DNA of 64,000 bases from Stenotrophomonas acidaminiphila (GCA_002951995.1 CP019797.1:1782501-1846500); one strand, 5' to 3'; shown: positions 16,974-23,377, counted from the first letter of the stretch. Notes: generated by a model not told the origin, from the letters alone. A program made the numbers and translations.

Positions 16974-17309
16974 TTACAGGGTGCTGGTCGGCGGCGTGAA
17001 GCCGCCAATCGTCTGCGGCGGATTTCGCGGAAAGACGTCCGCACGACTCCCCTGCGAATAGGTCACGACCGCCCCGGGTACAGATGCGGGCGGCGCAGGC
17101 GTCTGTGACTCGCTCGCGCTCGTCAAAGGCGCCCCCGCCGCCGCGCGGATACGCTCAGTGGTTGCGTTAGATTGCTCGCCCATGGGATCAACAGGCCAAC
17201 GTGTCGCGATGATCTCGTGACGCAGCGCTTTCAAGAGCACGCCATACTCCGTGCGCCTCACGGACCAGCCTAGCGCCCACAGCTGCTCAGTGGTGAATCG
17301 GTCCAACAC
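16974..17309 (-). pseudogene. Probable C-terminal part of Zot, displaced by a one-base loss
   Basis: An open frame of about 110 codons overlapping the annotated Zot stop by 40 bases. The N-terminal part (DRFTTEQLWALGWSVRRTEY) is folded-protein-like and the C-terminal part is proline-rich. Restoring one G in the coding G-run opposite 17317-17320 fuses Zot to this frame through a smooth junction and gives a 440-residue protein. It has no start of its own except TTG at 17309. It could alternatively be a separate small protein. Confidence 0.5.
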
Positions 17310-18295
17310 CTGCCCTCCCCGGTGGCACGAAATTCCACCACGTCGCGGGATTCAAGGTATCCAGCATGGCGAACCCTTGAAGTTTCGGCCAAGTCCAAGA
17401 TATAGCGAACGCCGGCGGGAACAGGCTCGCGCTTCTGATCCGGCGCAGTGGTGCTAACAACTGTCGCAGGCTGCGCACCTGGCGCGCCCTGCATGGCCGG
17501 GATGGCGGCCCGTTGACTCTCTACGACCTCGTGCACCTTGCTCACGACGCCGGTGCTTTCACCGCCGGAGAAGAAGAAACGAAGCAGCATGAAAATGCCG
17601 ACGATGAGGCCGAGGCCGACCAGAATGGCGGGAGTGCGCAGCGTGCGCCATAGCGTGCGCGTGTTGCCCTTATAGACCTCATTGGACTCTACGCCCGGCT
17701 GCACGCCATGGTAGAGCTCCCAAATGGCGGGATCATACTTGCGGGTTTCAGTGCCGACGCACTCATACTTGCCGGTGCCGGTAGCCGCGTAGAACCTGAC
17801 CGAATAGCGTTCATCCGCACCCAAGGCATCGAGCTTTGTATAGGCGTTCTTCTTCGCCATGCGGCGAATAATCAGGCGGTGCAGGTCCTTACAGTCCTGC
17901 GAAATGATGACCATATCGATGCTGATATGGCCGTGCTTGGCAAAGAAGTTTGCCGTGCGCTCGGGCAGGTTGGCGCGGTTCACCGGCCAATACTCTTGCG
18001 CCTCATCAACGACCACTAGCGCGTGCTTCTCAATGTGCGGGAACGAAATCGCGCCATCGTTGTCGGTGTCGCATACGCACCAATCCACCGCCTCTTTGTC
18101 GCCCATGATGTGCACCAAAGAGCGCACTTCATCATGCGGCATGCCGAGGTAGTCGGCGATCTTTTCGAGGTTCTCACGCACACCATTCAAGCGGACGTAG
18201 ACATGCCGGCGAGCGCGAAGGGCCGGCAGAATGTGATGCAACACGGCCTCATAGCTCTTGCCGCTACGAGGCAACCCCTCATGCCCAAAGATCAT
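17270..18295 (-). CDS. zot: Zot / pI-like phage assembly ATPase
   Basis: A 341-residue product as it stands. Walker A is GLPRSGKS near residue 8 and Walker B is ALVVVDEAQ near residue 92. One membrane helix lies at about residues 222-242 (AILVGLGLIVGIFMLL) and separates the cytoplasmic ATPase from a periplasmic tail. This is the pI/Zot architecture that drives extrusion of filamentous phage through the envelope. It starts four bases after the pVI-like stop. The frame appears to end early, since the C-terminal domain continues one frame over (16974-17309). Confidence 0.9.
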   Translation of the reverse strand: MIFGHEGLPRSGKSYEAVLHHILPALRARRHVYVRLNGVRENLEKIADYLGMPHDEVRSLVHIMGDKEAVDWCVCDTDNDGAISFPHIEKHALVVVDEAQEYWPVNRANLPERTANFFAKHGHISIDMVIISQDCKDLHRLIIRRMAKKNAYTKLDALGADERYSVRFYAATGTGKYECVGTETRKYDPAIWELYHGVQPGVESNEVYKGNTRTLWRTLRTPAILVGLGLIVGIFMLLRFFFSGGESTGVVSKVHEVVESQRAAIPAMQGAPGAQPATVVSTTAPDQKREPVPAGVRYILDLAETSRVRHAGYLESRDVVEFRATGEGRCWTDSPLSSCGR

Positions 18296-18298
18296 GGT

Positions 18299-18697
18299 TT
18301 AAGTCCACTGGAAGAGAGTGAGGAACACGCGCAACAGGCGGAATATCAATGCAGCCGCAAGGAGCGCCATCGCTTCGCCGACGCGAAGCTGCCCGACAAT
18401 AAATGCTGTCCATGGGCCGGCTGCACTCAGCATTCCGCAGAAGCTCACGTCCGTCAGGAAGTCCGGCGACGGAATCAGGTAGACGATTGCGCTTACAAAC
18501 GACAGCACTAGCTCAATGAAATCCGTTTGCAGATCGTGGGCGAAGAACACCACGTCAGCCCATAGTGACGTGATCTGCTCGCGCGCCCAGGTGGTGAGGG
18601 CGGTGACAGGCCCGACCCCATCCGCAGCCGCCCACGAGGCAGAGACAGCGAGGACGAGGAGTGCGGCAAAGAGAACAAAGACGTGCTTTCGATTCAT
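18299..18697 (-). CDS. pVI-like minor virion/assembly protein
   Basis: A 132-residue hydrophobic protein with a cleavable signal-like N-terminus (MNRKHVFVLFAALLVLAVSA, cut likely after WAAA). Two further hydrophobic segments follow, near residues 63-80 and 107-128. Its position directly between pIII and Zot is the gene VI position of filamentous phages (often annotated DUF2523). It probably caps the pIII end of the virion. The ATG at 18697 is chosen over an in-frame GTG four codons upstream because of the signal sequence. Confidence 0.65.
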   Translation of the reverse strand: MNRKHVFVLFAALLVLAVSASWAAADGVGPVTALTTWAREQITSLWADVVFFAHDLQTDFIELVLSFVSAIVYLIPSPDFLTDVSFCGMLSAAGPWTAFIVGQLRVGEAMALLAAALIFRLLRVFLTLFQWT

Positions 18698-19828
18698 AGG
18701 AGTGCCCACCGAAGCGCGACGACGCTAGCGCCTGCCAAGAAAACGAATCCTGCGAACTGGAACAACTCAAGAAGCGGGCCGCTACATAGGCTCGATAGAT
18801 CAAAGCTCCCCGCATACTCGCCGCCGTCCCAAGATGCATTAGGGCAGCCGCCAGCGCCGGTGCACTCTCCGAAAAAGCCCCTCACCTTAGAAAGTATCGG
18901 AGCGCCCTCAACGCGAGACTTAAAATCCGCAAGCACCTGCGGAACTGTCTTACCTGATGGCGTGTATAGCCGCCCCGTCGTCGGTCCTGGCGCACCGCCA
19001 CCCCCATCACCTTCAATCGTCACTCGGCACGGCGGATAGCTACCGTAACCGCACGGCGATCCCCCTGCCCTGTTTCCCCGCCGGGATTCGTGCCACCGCC
19101 CGGGTCAGTACCGCCACCGGGATCGGTGCCACCGCCCGGGTCAGTGCCGCCACCCGGATCGGTCCCACCCCCTTCGCCCGGATCCGTTTCGCAGCCCTCA
19201 GCTGAGGGGTTTTCCTCGCAGGTTTCCGGCTCGGGATCGGGATCCGGATCGGGAGGGATCAACTCAGATGGCACGGGATCATTGCCAGTAGCGCAGACCT
19301 CGCCAGTGGGGAACAGAGTAGTAGCGGGCCCGCCGACCGGCCCCCGTTGAGTGCGGTGTCATAGACGCAGCCCACGACGCAGACAAGGCCGCCGACACCG
19401 GGCCCCGGGCCTTTGTACCCCGGAATCTCGGGGCGCGATGCACACAACCCCTCATAGCGCGAAAGCACCTCAGGTGAGGTGTACGTCTCACTAGACAGCG
19501 ACCGCGCAACAACGGCATATCCGTCGCCCTTCACGAAGGAATAGCCGGGCGCTTGCCGAAGCTGATTGAGGGACCAGATAACGAAATACAGGTCGGCATA
19601 GTTATTGGTGCGGACCTTTTCAGCGTGCTGCGCGTAGATATAGCGATAGGAATGCCCCTCATCGCAATCAACGTAGTACGAGCCGGACGAATGCAGATAG
19701 GGCTTACATGTCGAGGATGGCAACGACGCATGCGCGGCGAAGCCCCAGCAGAACCCCGCAACGGCCGCAAGGGCCACCAGCCAGCGCAAGCGAACGATCG
19801 CGCGCAGGAAGCTGCCGAGCCCGGTCAT
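18694..19828 (-). pseudogene. pIII-like adsorption protein, reading frame broken at both sides of its Gly-rich linker
   Basis: Three consecutive open frames together form one pIII. Frame 1 (19828 to about 19345) has a signal peptide and a cysteine-containing N-domain (for example YYVDCDEGHSYRYIYAQH). Frame 2 (to about 19065) is proline/aspartate-rich and then carries repeated TDPGGG. Frame 3 (to 18694) has a C-domain with paired cysteines and a final membrane anchor (LLELFQFAGFVFLAG). This is the pIII layout of host-binding domain, flexible Gly linker and anchoring domain. Adding one base to each of two five-base runs (19341-19345, 19061-19065) gives a continuous 378-residue protein with natural junctions such as GGPVGGPATTLFPTGEVC. 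A true double frameshift would abolish infectivity. Confidence 0.75.
19090..19161 (-). repeat. Four tandem 18-bp units encoding TDPGGG
   Basis: Near-identical 18-base units at 19090-19107, 19108-19125, 19126-19143 and 19144-19161, the first and third identical. They encode the glycine-rich linker of pIII. Such arrays change copy number easily by slippage in steps of six residues without loss of frame. Confidence 0.85.
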
Positions 19829-19908
19829 TGACTTGCTTCATTGAATGCCAGGGCTACGGCGTGCCCCGCGATCCCACCGATAAACGCAAACACCATGCAG
19901 ACAAACAT
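19825..19908 (-). CDS. 27-residue hydrophobic phage protein (pVII/pIX-like)
   Basis: ATG at 19908 to TGA at 19825-19827. One membrane helix (MFVCMVFAFIGGIAGHAVAL) makes up most of the protein. A GAGGGGGAG ribosome-binding sequence lies about 8 bases upstream, within the end of the previous gene. The stop overlaps the pIII start (ATGA). Size, hydrophobicity and tight coupling match the tiny minor coat proteins of filamentous phages, but the assignment to pVII or pIX is inference. Confidence 0.6.
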   Translation of the reverse strand: MFVCMVFAFIGGIAGHAVALAFNEASQ

Positions 19909-19910
19909 GT

Positions 19911-20183
19911 TCACTCCCCCTCGCGCGTAGCACCACAGAAAATGCACTCGTCTCCGTCAAAGTCGTGGCCCGTCTCAGCACACACGACCTCATCAACATC
20001 ACCCGCCTCATCATCGGCGTGGGAATCCTCTTCATCGTCCAACTCACGATCCGAGAAGAACCCCGCGATCTTGTCGACACACCAGCGCCCGAACCACGGC
20101 AGCGCCATCAACGCGCCAGCACCGACGATGGCAGCGACAACCAGCGCGACGGACAGCCCTTTCAGCACACCGCTAAAGTCCAT
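19911..20183 (-). CDS. Coat-protein-like domain fused to an acidic zinc-motif tail
   Basis: A 90-residue protein. Residues 1-45 parallel the pVIII-like protein encoded just upstream: MDFS start, a helix with IVGAGA, then P-x-F-x-RW and a basic KIAGFF end. Residues 46-70 are very acidic (DDEEDSHADDEAGDVDE). The tail carries CAETGHDFDGDECIFC, a Cys/His/Cys-x2-Cys pattern able to bind zinc. It looks like a coat duplicate that gained a cytoplasmic tail, perhaps an assembly or regulatory adaptor. The ATG at 20183 follows AGGGAAGG. I know no described homologue. Confidence 0.6.
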   Translation of the reverse strand: MDFSGVLKGLSVALVVAAIVGAGALMALPWFGRWCVDKIAGFFSDRELDDEEDSHADDEAGDVDEVVCAETGHDFDGDECIFCGATREGE

Positions 20184-20194
20184 GGGAACCTTCC

Positions 20195-20331
20195 CTAGTA
20201 GTCGATTACTTGTTGGCACTCGCGGCAGAACAAGGTGCCGTCATCAAGCACGATCACGTCATCACCGCAGCACTCGGGCACCAGTCGTCATCGTCCCCAT
20301 CGGTGATCGCGTCATCAGGCTCTGTATTCAT
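20195..20331 (-). pseudogene. Zinc-ribbon miniprotein, broken by a one-base loss
   Basis: From ATG 20331 the frame reads an Asp-rich leader (DAITDGDDDDWCP) and then hits a stop. One frame over it continues as ECCGDDVIVLDDGTLFCREC to a TAG at 20195-20197. Adding one base to the three-base run at 20276-20278 joins them into a 45-residue protein with a CPEC...CREC pair, a classic zinc ribbon. It lies between two coat-type genes. Its role is unknown. Confidence 0.5.
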
Positions 20332-20339
20332 TGGATAGC

Positions 20340-20359
20340 GGGGCCGGTTTCCCGGCCCC
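20340..20359 (-). terminator. Hairpin immediately after the major coat gene
   Basis: A perfect 8-bp GC stem (20340-20347 / 20352-20359) eight bases downstream of the pVIII-like stop. Filamentous phages use a terminator at this position to keep coat mRNA abundant relative to pIII. No T-run follows, so it may be an attenuator or an RNA stabiliser. Confidence 0.55.
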
Positions 20360-20367
20360 CTTTGGCA

Positions 20368-20502
20368 TCAACGGAAGAACGTGGCGACCTTGTTGGTGGC
20401 CCAGCGGGCGAAGCCCGGGGCGGCCTTGATGGCGCCGGCACCGATGATGGCGCTCACGGCGCTGGTGACGACGATGCCCGACAGAATCTCGCTGAAATCC
20501 AT
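20368..20502 (-). CDS. Probable major coat protein (pVIII-like)
   Basis: A 44-residue protein, MDFSEILSGI at the start, a hydrophobic helix (VSAIIGAGAI) and a basic C-terminus (RWATNKVATFF). Filamentous major coat proteins have this pattern, with the basic end facing the DNA. No cleavable signal is seen, as in some xanthomonad phages. The ATG at 20502 is preceded by AAGGGAG. A hairpin follows, and a paralogue with a long tail is encoded downstream. Confidence 0.7.
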   Translation of the reverse strand: MDFSEILSGIVVTSAVSAIIGAGAIKAAPGFARWATNKVATFFR

Positions 20503-20550
20503 GGTTTTGCTCCCTTGTTGGTTGTGCGCGAAATGCGCGATGTGGGCTGG

Positions 20551-20808
20551 TCAGGCCCGCTCAGTACTGACCGACTTGACGACGGCGCCGACCACGTACC
20601 CCACAACGTGGAACGTGAGAACAAGGCCAAACACCCCCGTAAACCATGCGGCCGCAACTTCCGGTTCCGGCCACTTGAAGAGATCGACCAGAATGGATGC
20701 CTGGGCGTGTTCGGCGGCCGAAGGCATCACATAGCCCGCGCATTCGGAGACAGGCTGTCCAGTAGGGACGAGCGTGCCGTCGGCCTGCAGAACGACGCAC
20801 AGGGCCAT
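20551..20808 (-). CDS. Small phage membrane protein upstream of the coat gene
   Basis: An 85-residue protein with a short N-terminal extracytoplasmic-looking part containing one cysteine (VSECAGYVM) and one strong hydrophobic segment near residues 54-76 (WFTGVFGLVLTFHVVGYVVG). It lies between the ssDNA-binding protein and the coat gene, where many inoviruses encode small membrane or minor coat proteins. The exact role is unknown. Confidence 0.6.
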   Translation of the reverse strand: MALCVVLQADGTLVPTGQPVSECAGYVMPSAAEHAQASILVDLFKWPEPEVAAAWFTGVFGLVLTFHVVGYVVGAVVKSVSTERA

Positions 20809-20812
20809 CTGC

Positions 20813-21088
20813 TTAAGCCTTCGCCGGCAGCAGCACGGTGTACTTGCTCAGGTTGAGCGCGCCGCGGTTGACGGAAACCATGGAATCCATGTCGAGCGTG
20901 TACTCGCCGACCGGGTAGGCGCGCTGGCCGGCTTCCAGACGCACATCGAACGGATAGGCGAAGCCGCCCGCTTCGAGCTTCGCTTTCTGCTTGCGCGTGG
21001 TGTAGTTGATCTGGTCGCCGTTGCGGCCCTCGAAAGTGCCGTCGCGCTCTTCCACCTGGGCAGACAACACAGTGACTTTGATGCTCAT
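20813..21088 (-). CDS. Phage single-stranded DNA-binding protein (pV-like)
   Basis: A 91-residue basic/beta-rich protein following Rep. Its start MSIKVTVLSAQVEERDG and the segment QINYTTRKQKAKLEAGGFAY resemble the DNA-binding proteins of xanthomonad and Pf-type inoviruses. It coats the single-stranded genome before packaging and switches replication from double- to single-strand synthesis. The ATG at 21088 follows AGAAGAGAA; a longer frame upstream lacks such support. Confidence 0.75.
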   Translation of the reverse strand: MSIKVTVLSAQVEERDGTFEGRNGDQINYTTRKQKAKLEAGGFAYPFDVRLEAGQRAYPVGEYTLDMDSMVSVNRGALNLSKYTVLLPAKA

Positions 21089-21177
21089 GATTCTCTTCTC
21101 CGTTGTGCCCGCTATGTCGGGCGTAAGTAAGCTGCATGACCTGTCATCCGCGCCCGCAGCTATCAGGCGCGCAGGAT

Positions 21178-22299
21178 TCAATCTCCGACAGACACCTGCC
21201 GGGTTTCGGATTCGATTTCGCTTGAAGGCGCGAACAGGACAGCCACGAGCAGTTGCGCAGCGTCATCGGGACGCGGGCACCACGCCGGCAGTGTCGAGCG
21301 CGCAGTACCCAGCACCAGCCGCGCGAGCGTGGCCTCATCGCCGCCAGCGGCGTGCAGCATCGCGTTGAGCATGGGGCCGTACTGGCGACGGAAATGCGCC
21401 ACGTACCGCTTACAGTTCGCCATCATCTTTTCGACCGCGATGCGCAGGCGTTCGCCGATGCCGCCTACGAAGTCGAGCACCGGATAAGTGCCGACCAGAT
21501 ACGGCGCGGGATCGACCAGCATATCGAGCGGCAATTCGCGCCGGTTGCTGGCATGAAACTCGCCCTCATAGCGCACCCACTCGGACGCGGGATCACCCTG
21601 CTCCCTGCCCTTTTCGTACACCCGCAGTTGGTTTTCCGACTTGCGGCTGCCGACATAGAAGGTCTTACCAGTGCGGTTCCCCATGTCATCAATGAGGCGC
21701 GCTTTCGGGCGCTGTCCGCGGCGGTCGAAATCGCCATCGTTATAGCGATCAATAGCCCACTGCACCGGATACAGGCCGGCGAAGTCATCGGCGGCGATAT
21801 CCACGCGCGTCAGCCGCGCATCGACAATGCCAAGCGCCGTAGCGAGGGACGACCACCGCTGCGCATGGTCATCCCCGGCGCTTGCTTCAAACACGCGGCA
21901 GCCGTCGCCGGTCAATTCAAGACGGGCGGTATAGGTGCCATCGCGGCGAATGGTGTTCAGGCCACCGAACTCCAACAGGCCGACATGCTCGCCACCCACA
22001 CGCAACGCCACGCGCCAGTTGTAGAACCGGCCGCGCGACGGGGCGCCAAGCTCATACAGGCCCGGGAAGAAGTGATCCGCCAGCGCTTGGGCGACAGCCG
22101 GGGCACAGGCACCGACAACGCCGTTCAGGTCGGCACAGACCGCATCGCGGTCCTCAGGCACGTGATGGAACGCATAGGCGTCCAGAACAGCGAACAGATC
22201 GAAGGAGCAGGCTACCCAGTCGATAACCACCCCGATCCGTTCAGGTTCACTGACTCCCCTGTTAGACGCGGGGAGTCCAGAAGCTGCGGCATCAACCAT
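21178..22299 (-). CDS. Rolling-circle replication initiation protein (pII-like, Rep_trans family)
   Basis: A 373-residue initiator that nicks the plus strand of the phage replicative form. Recognisable features are RLTRVDIAADDF near residue 165 and the block SRKSENQLRVYEKGREQGD near 210, with a Tyr-x-Lys typical of this family, followed by WVRYEGEFHASNR. The ATG at 22299 overlaps the end of the preceding small gene. The upstream GTG at 22338 would give an N-terminus overlapping that gene by 45 bases and is less likely. The replication origin itself is not identifiable by eye. Confidence 0.85.
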   Translation of the reverse strand: MVDAAASGLPASNRGVSEPERIGVVIDWVACSFDLFAVLDAYAFHHVPEDRDAVCADLNGVVGACAPAVAQALADHFFPGLYELGAPSRGRFYNWRVALRVGGEHVGLLEFGGLNTIRRDGTYTARLELTGDGCRVFEASAGDDHAQRWSSLATALGIVDARLTRVDIAADDFAGLYPVQWAIDRYNDGDFDRRGQRPKARLIDDMGNRTGKTFYVGSRKSENQLRVYEKGREQGDPASEWVRYEGEFHASNRRELPLDMLVDPAPYLVGTYPVLDFVGGIGERLRIAVEKMMANCKRYVAHFRRQYGPMLNAMLHAAGGDEATLARLVLGTARSTLPAWCPRPDDAAQLLVAVLFAPSSEIESETRQVSVGD

Positions 22300-22615
22300 G
22301 GCCGGCGCCCTCCCCGAAAACCACGGTGCAGCTATCACCTAGTACCGACACGACGCGGTACTGCCGGCGACCACGCAGGAGCGCGTTCCACCACTTCACG
22401 CGCTCAACGGCCCATGCCACGTCCTGGCCGTAGCGGCATTTCAGCGTCCAGCCGGGGACGCCTACGATGCGCTGCTGTATCCAGTACTCGGCCACTGGCG
22501 CGGCCATGACCGCTTGCACGTCGGCGTCCAGCGGGTAGACGCCCGGAACGGACTCATGGAAGCGCGCATGAAGTACGCGACGGTCCACGCCCAAGAGCCG
22601 GCCGTTAGCAGCCAT
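22292..22615 (-). CDS. Small phage protein of unknown function upstream of Rep
   Basis: A 107-residue soluble protein (MAANGRLLGVDRRVLHARFH at the start, then EYWIQQRIVGVPGWTLKCRY). It overlaps Rep at its 3' end and the 37-residue membrane protein at its 5' end, so it belongs to the replication operon. No motif is recognised; composition does not suggest a membrane protein. Confidence 0.5.
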   Translation of the reverse strand: MAANGRLLGVDRRVLHARFHESVPGVYPLDADVQAVMAAPVAEYWIQQRIVGVPGWTLKCRYGQDVAWAVERVKWWNALLRGRRQYRVVSVLGDSCTVVFGEGAGHG

Positions 22616-22718
22616 GGCCCTTTCTCCAGCGCACATAGCTGAGGATGACGCGCGGTGCGACGCACAAAACCAGCACGCCGATTGCGGCGTATCGAACCGC
22701 GTCAGGCAGGTCAGCCAT
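22605..22718 (-). CDS. 37-residue phage membrane miniprotein
   Basis: ATG at 22718 to a stop at 22605. One membrane helix (YAAIGVLVLCVAPRVILSYV) followed by a basic tail (RWRKGHG). It overlaps both neighbours by several bases (ATG inside the end of the 67-residue gene; end inside the 107-residue gene), which supports it being translated. The role is unknown. Confidence 0.5.
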   Translation of the reverse strand: MADLPDAVRYAAIGVLVLCVAPRVILSYVRWRKGHGC

Positions 22719-22914
22719 GACGCACCCCAATGGCGCGCTCGGCGGCGATGACGGCGGCCTCCATCTGCGCCCAGGTAATGAGCCGGTCCGCCTGATGCCG
22801 CGCATGCCGTGACGCATCACGGTAATCCAGACGCCACACCCACAGCCAAACCAGTCCCCATCCGATCAACAGCGCGGAACCCAGCGCCAGACCTTGCATG
22901 ATTTCGTAATGCAT
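22711..22914 (-). CDS. 67-residue phage membrane protein, first gene of the minus-strand operon
   Basis: ATG at 22914; one hydrophobic segment (LALGSALLIGWGLVWLWVW) and then a charged helical tail (RDASRHARHQADRLITW). Its start codon lies within a copy of the phage palindrome (22905-22918). A second, exact copy is inside its coding sequence at 22808-22821. It probably marks the start of the replication/structural transcript. Confidence 0.5.
   Translation of the reverse strand: MHYEIMQGLALGSALLIGWGLVWLWVWRLDYRDASRHARHQADRLITWAQMEAAVIAAERAIGVRHG
22808..22821 (-). promoter_or_regulatory. Exact copy of the 14-bp phage palindrome, intragenic
   Basis: CGTGACGCATCACG, identical to the site at 16919-16932. 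It lies inside the first gene of the minus-strand operon, about 100 bases past its start. Confidence 0.55.
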
Positions 22915-22918
22915 CACG
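22905..22918 (-). promoter_or_regulatory. Palindrome copy overlapping the first operon start codon
   Basis: CGTAATGCATCACG (12/14 to the consensus) covers the ATG at 22914, in the same relation as the copy over the ATG at 16884. Binding here would block both promoter-proximal transcription and the start. Confidence 0.5.
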
Positions 22919-22977
22919 GAATCCCCCACCCTGCGCCCTGAGCCCGCACACCCGGGCAGGGCGACCGGGGGCGGGCG

Positions 22978-23047
22978 TGTCCTACGGCATAGGACACGGC
23001 GTGGATGTAACATCACATAGGACACTCCTGTCAAACGGTGTAGGACA
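22978..23047 (+). promoter_or_regulatory. Three 7-5-7 inverted-repeat operators at the divergent phage promoter
   Basis: A perfect TGTCCTA, 5 bases, TAGGACA at 22978-22996. Diverged copies with the same geometry and an intact right arm are at 23006-23024 and 23029-23047. The last one ends on the first base of the regulator's ATG. The layout of three operators between divergent genes resembles lysogeny control regions, with the regulator at 23047 as the obvious binder. Confidence 0.65.
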
Positions 23048-23343
23048 TGCAGACGATCAATCGGCTCATCGACGCAGCGCGCAAGGCATGCGACCGCGAA
23101 TCGGACATGGCGCTAGCCGAGAAAATGAAGGTCGCCCGAAACTCGGTTTCGGTCTGGAGGAAGGGCGGAAAGATCACCGACGAGCACCTGGCGGCGCTGG
23201 TGGAATTGGCAAAAGCCGACCCGTCCGAAGCGATCAAGGTCCGGGCCGAACAGGCATCATCAAAGGCTGAAATTCGCCTTTGGAATCATATGCTTACGCG
23301 ACTATCAGCGGCCGCACTGCTCGGGTCAATGTATATTATGTAA
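23047..23343 (+). CDS. Phage HTH regulator whose C-terminus is encoded by the integration site
   Basis: A 98-residue product. A helix-turn-helix lies at about residues 22-50 (MALAEKMKVARNSVSVWRKG), followed by a helical region rich in Ala/Glu. It is the likely repressor (RstR-like role) for the three operators overlapping its start. The last codons (S-M-Y-I-M-stop) are the XerCD core of attR and the flanking host DNA. In the excised circle the frame would pass through the core and add 28 residues, many of them arginine, ending at 16151-16153. The present stop therefore depends on integration. Confidence 0.65.
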   Translation: MQTINRLIDAARKACDRESDMALAEKMKVARNSVSVWRKGGKITDEHLAALVELAKADPSEAIKVRAEQASSKAEIRLWNHMLTRLSAAALLGSMYIM

Positions 23344-23346
23344 AAA
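23319..23346 (+). other. attR: degenerate dif copy at the right prophage end
   Basis: The central TGTATA (23330-23335) and the first six bases of the XerD arm (TTATGT) equal dif; the 14-bp identity with attL is AATGTATATTATGT. The XerC arm is phage-derived and unlike dif, and the XerD arm reads TTATGTAAAAA. Only the left copy looks fully functional for dimer resolution. Confidence 0.8.
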
Positions 23347-23377
23347 TCCGATCAGCGAAGCAGGCCAGCCCGCATGC

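Larger units (their letters stand above)
16056..23335. mobile_element. Inovirus (filamentous phage) prophage integrated at dif
   Basis: About 7.27 kb lies between two copies of the dif core (16056 and 23330). The content is that of a filamentous phage: Rep, ssDNA-binding protein, coat proteins, pIII, pVI-like and Zot/pI on the minus strand, with two plus-strand regulatory-type genes at the ends. There is no integrase, as expected for an XerCD-using (IMEX) phage. Size and gene order fit xanthomonad filamentous phages. No transposase is present. Confidence 0.92.

Noticed and set aside
19090..19161. Regular 18-bp repeats, first considered as a CRISPR-like or regulatory array
   Set aside because: Units are contiguous without spacers and encode the TDPGGG linker of pIII in frame.
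23319..23346. attR as a second functional dif
   Set aside because: Its XerC arm is unrelated to dif and its XerD arm is altered, so only the left site is likely to serve dimer resolution.
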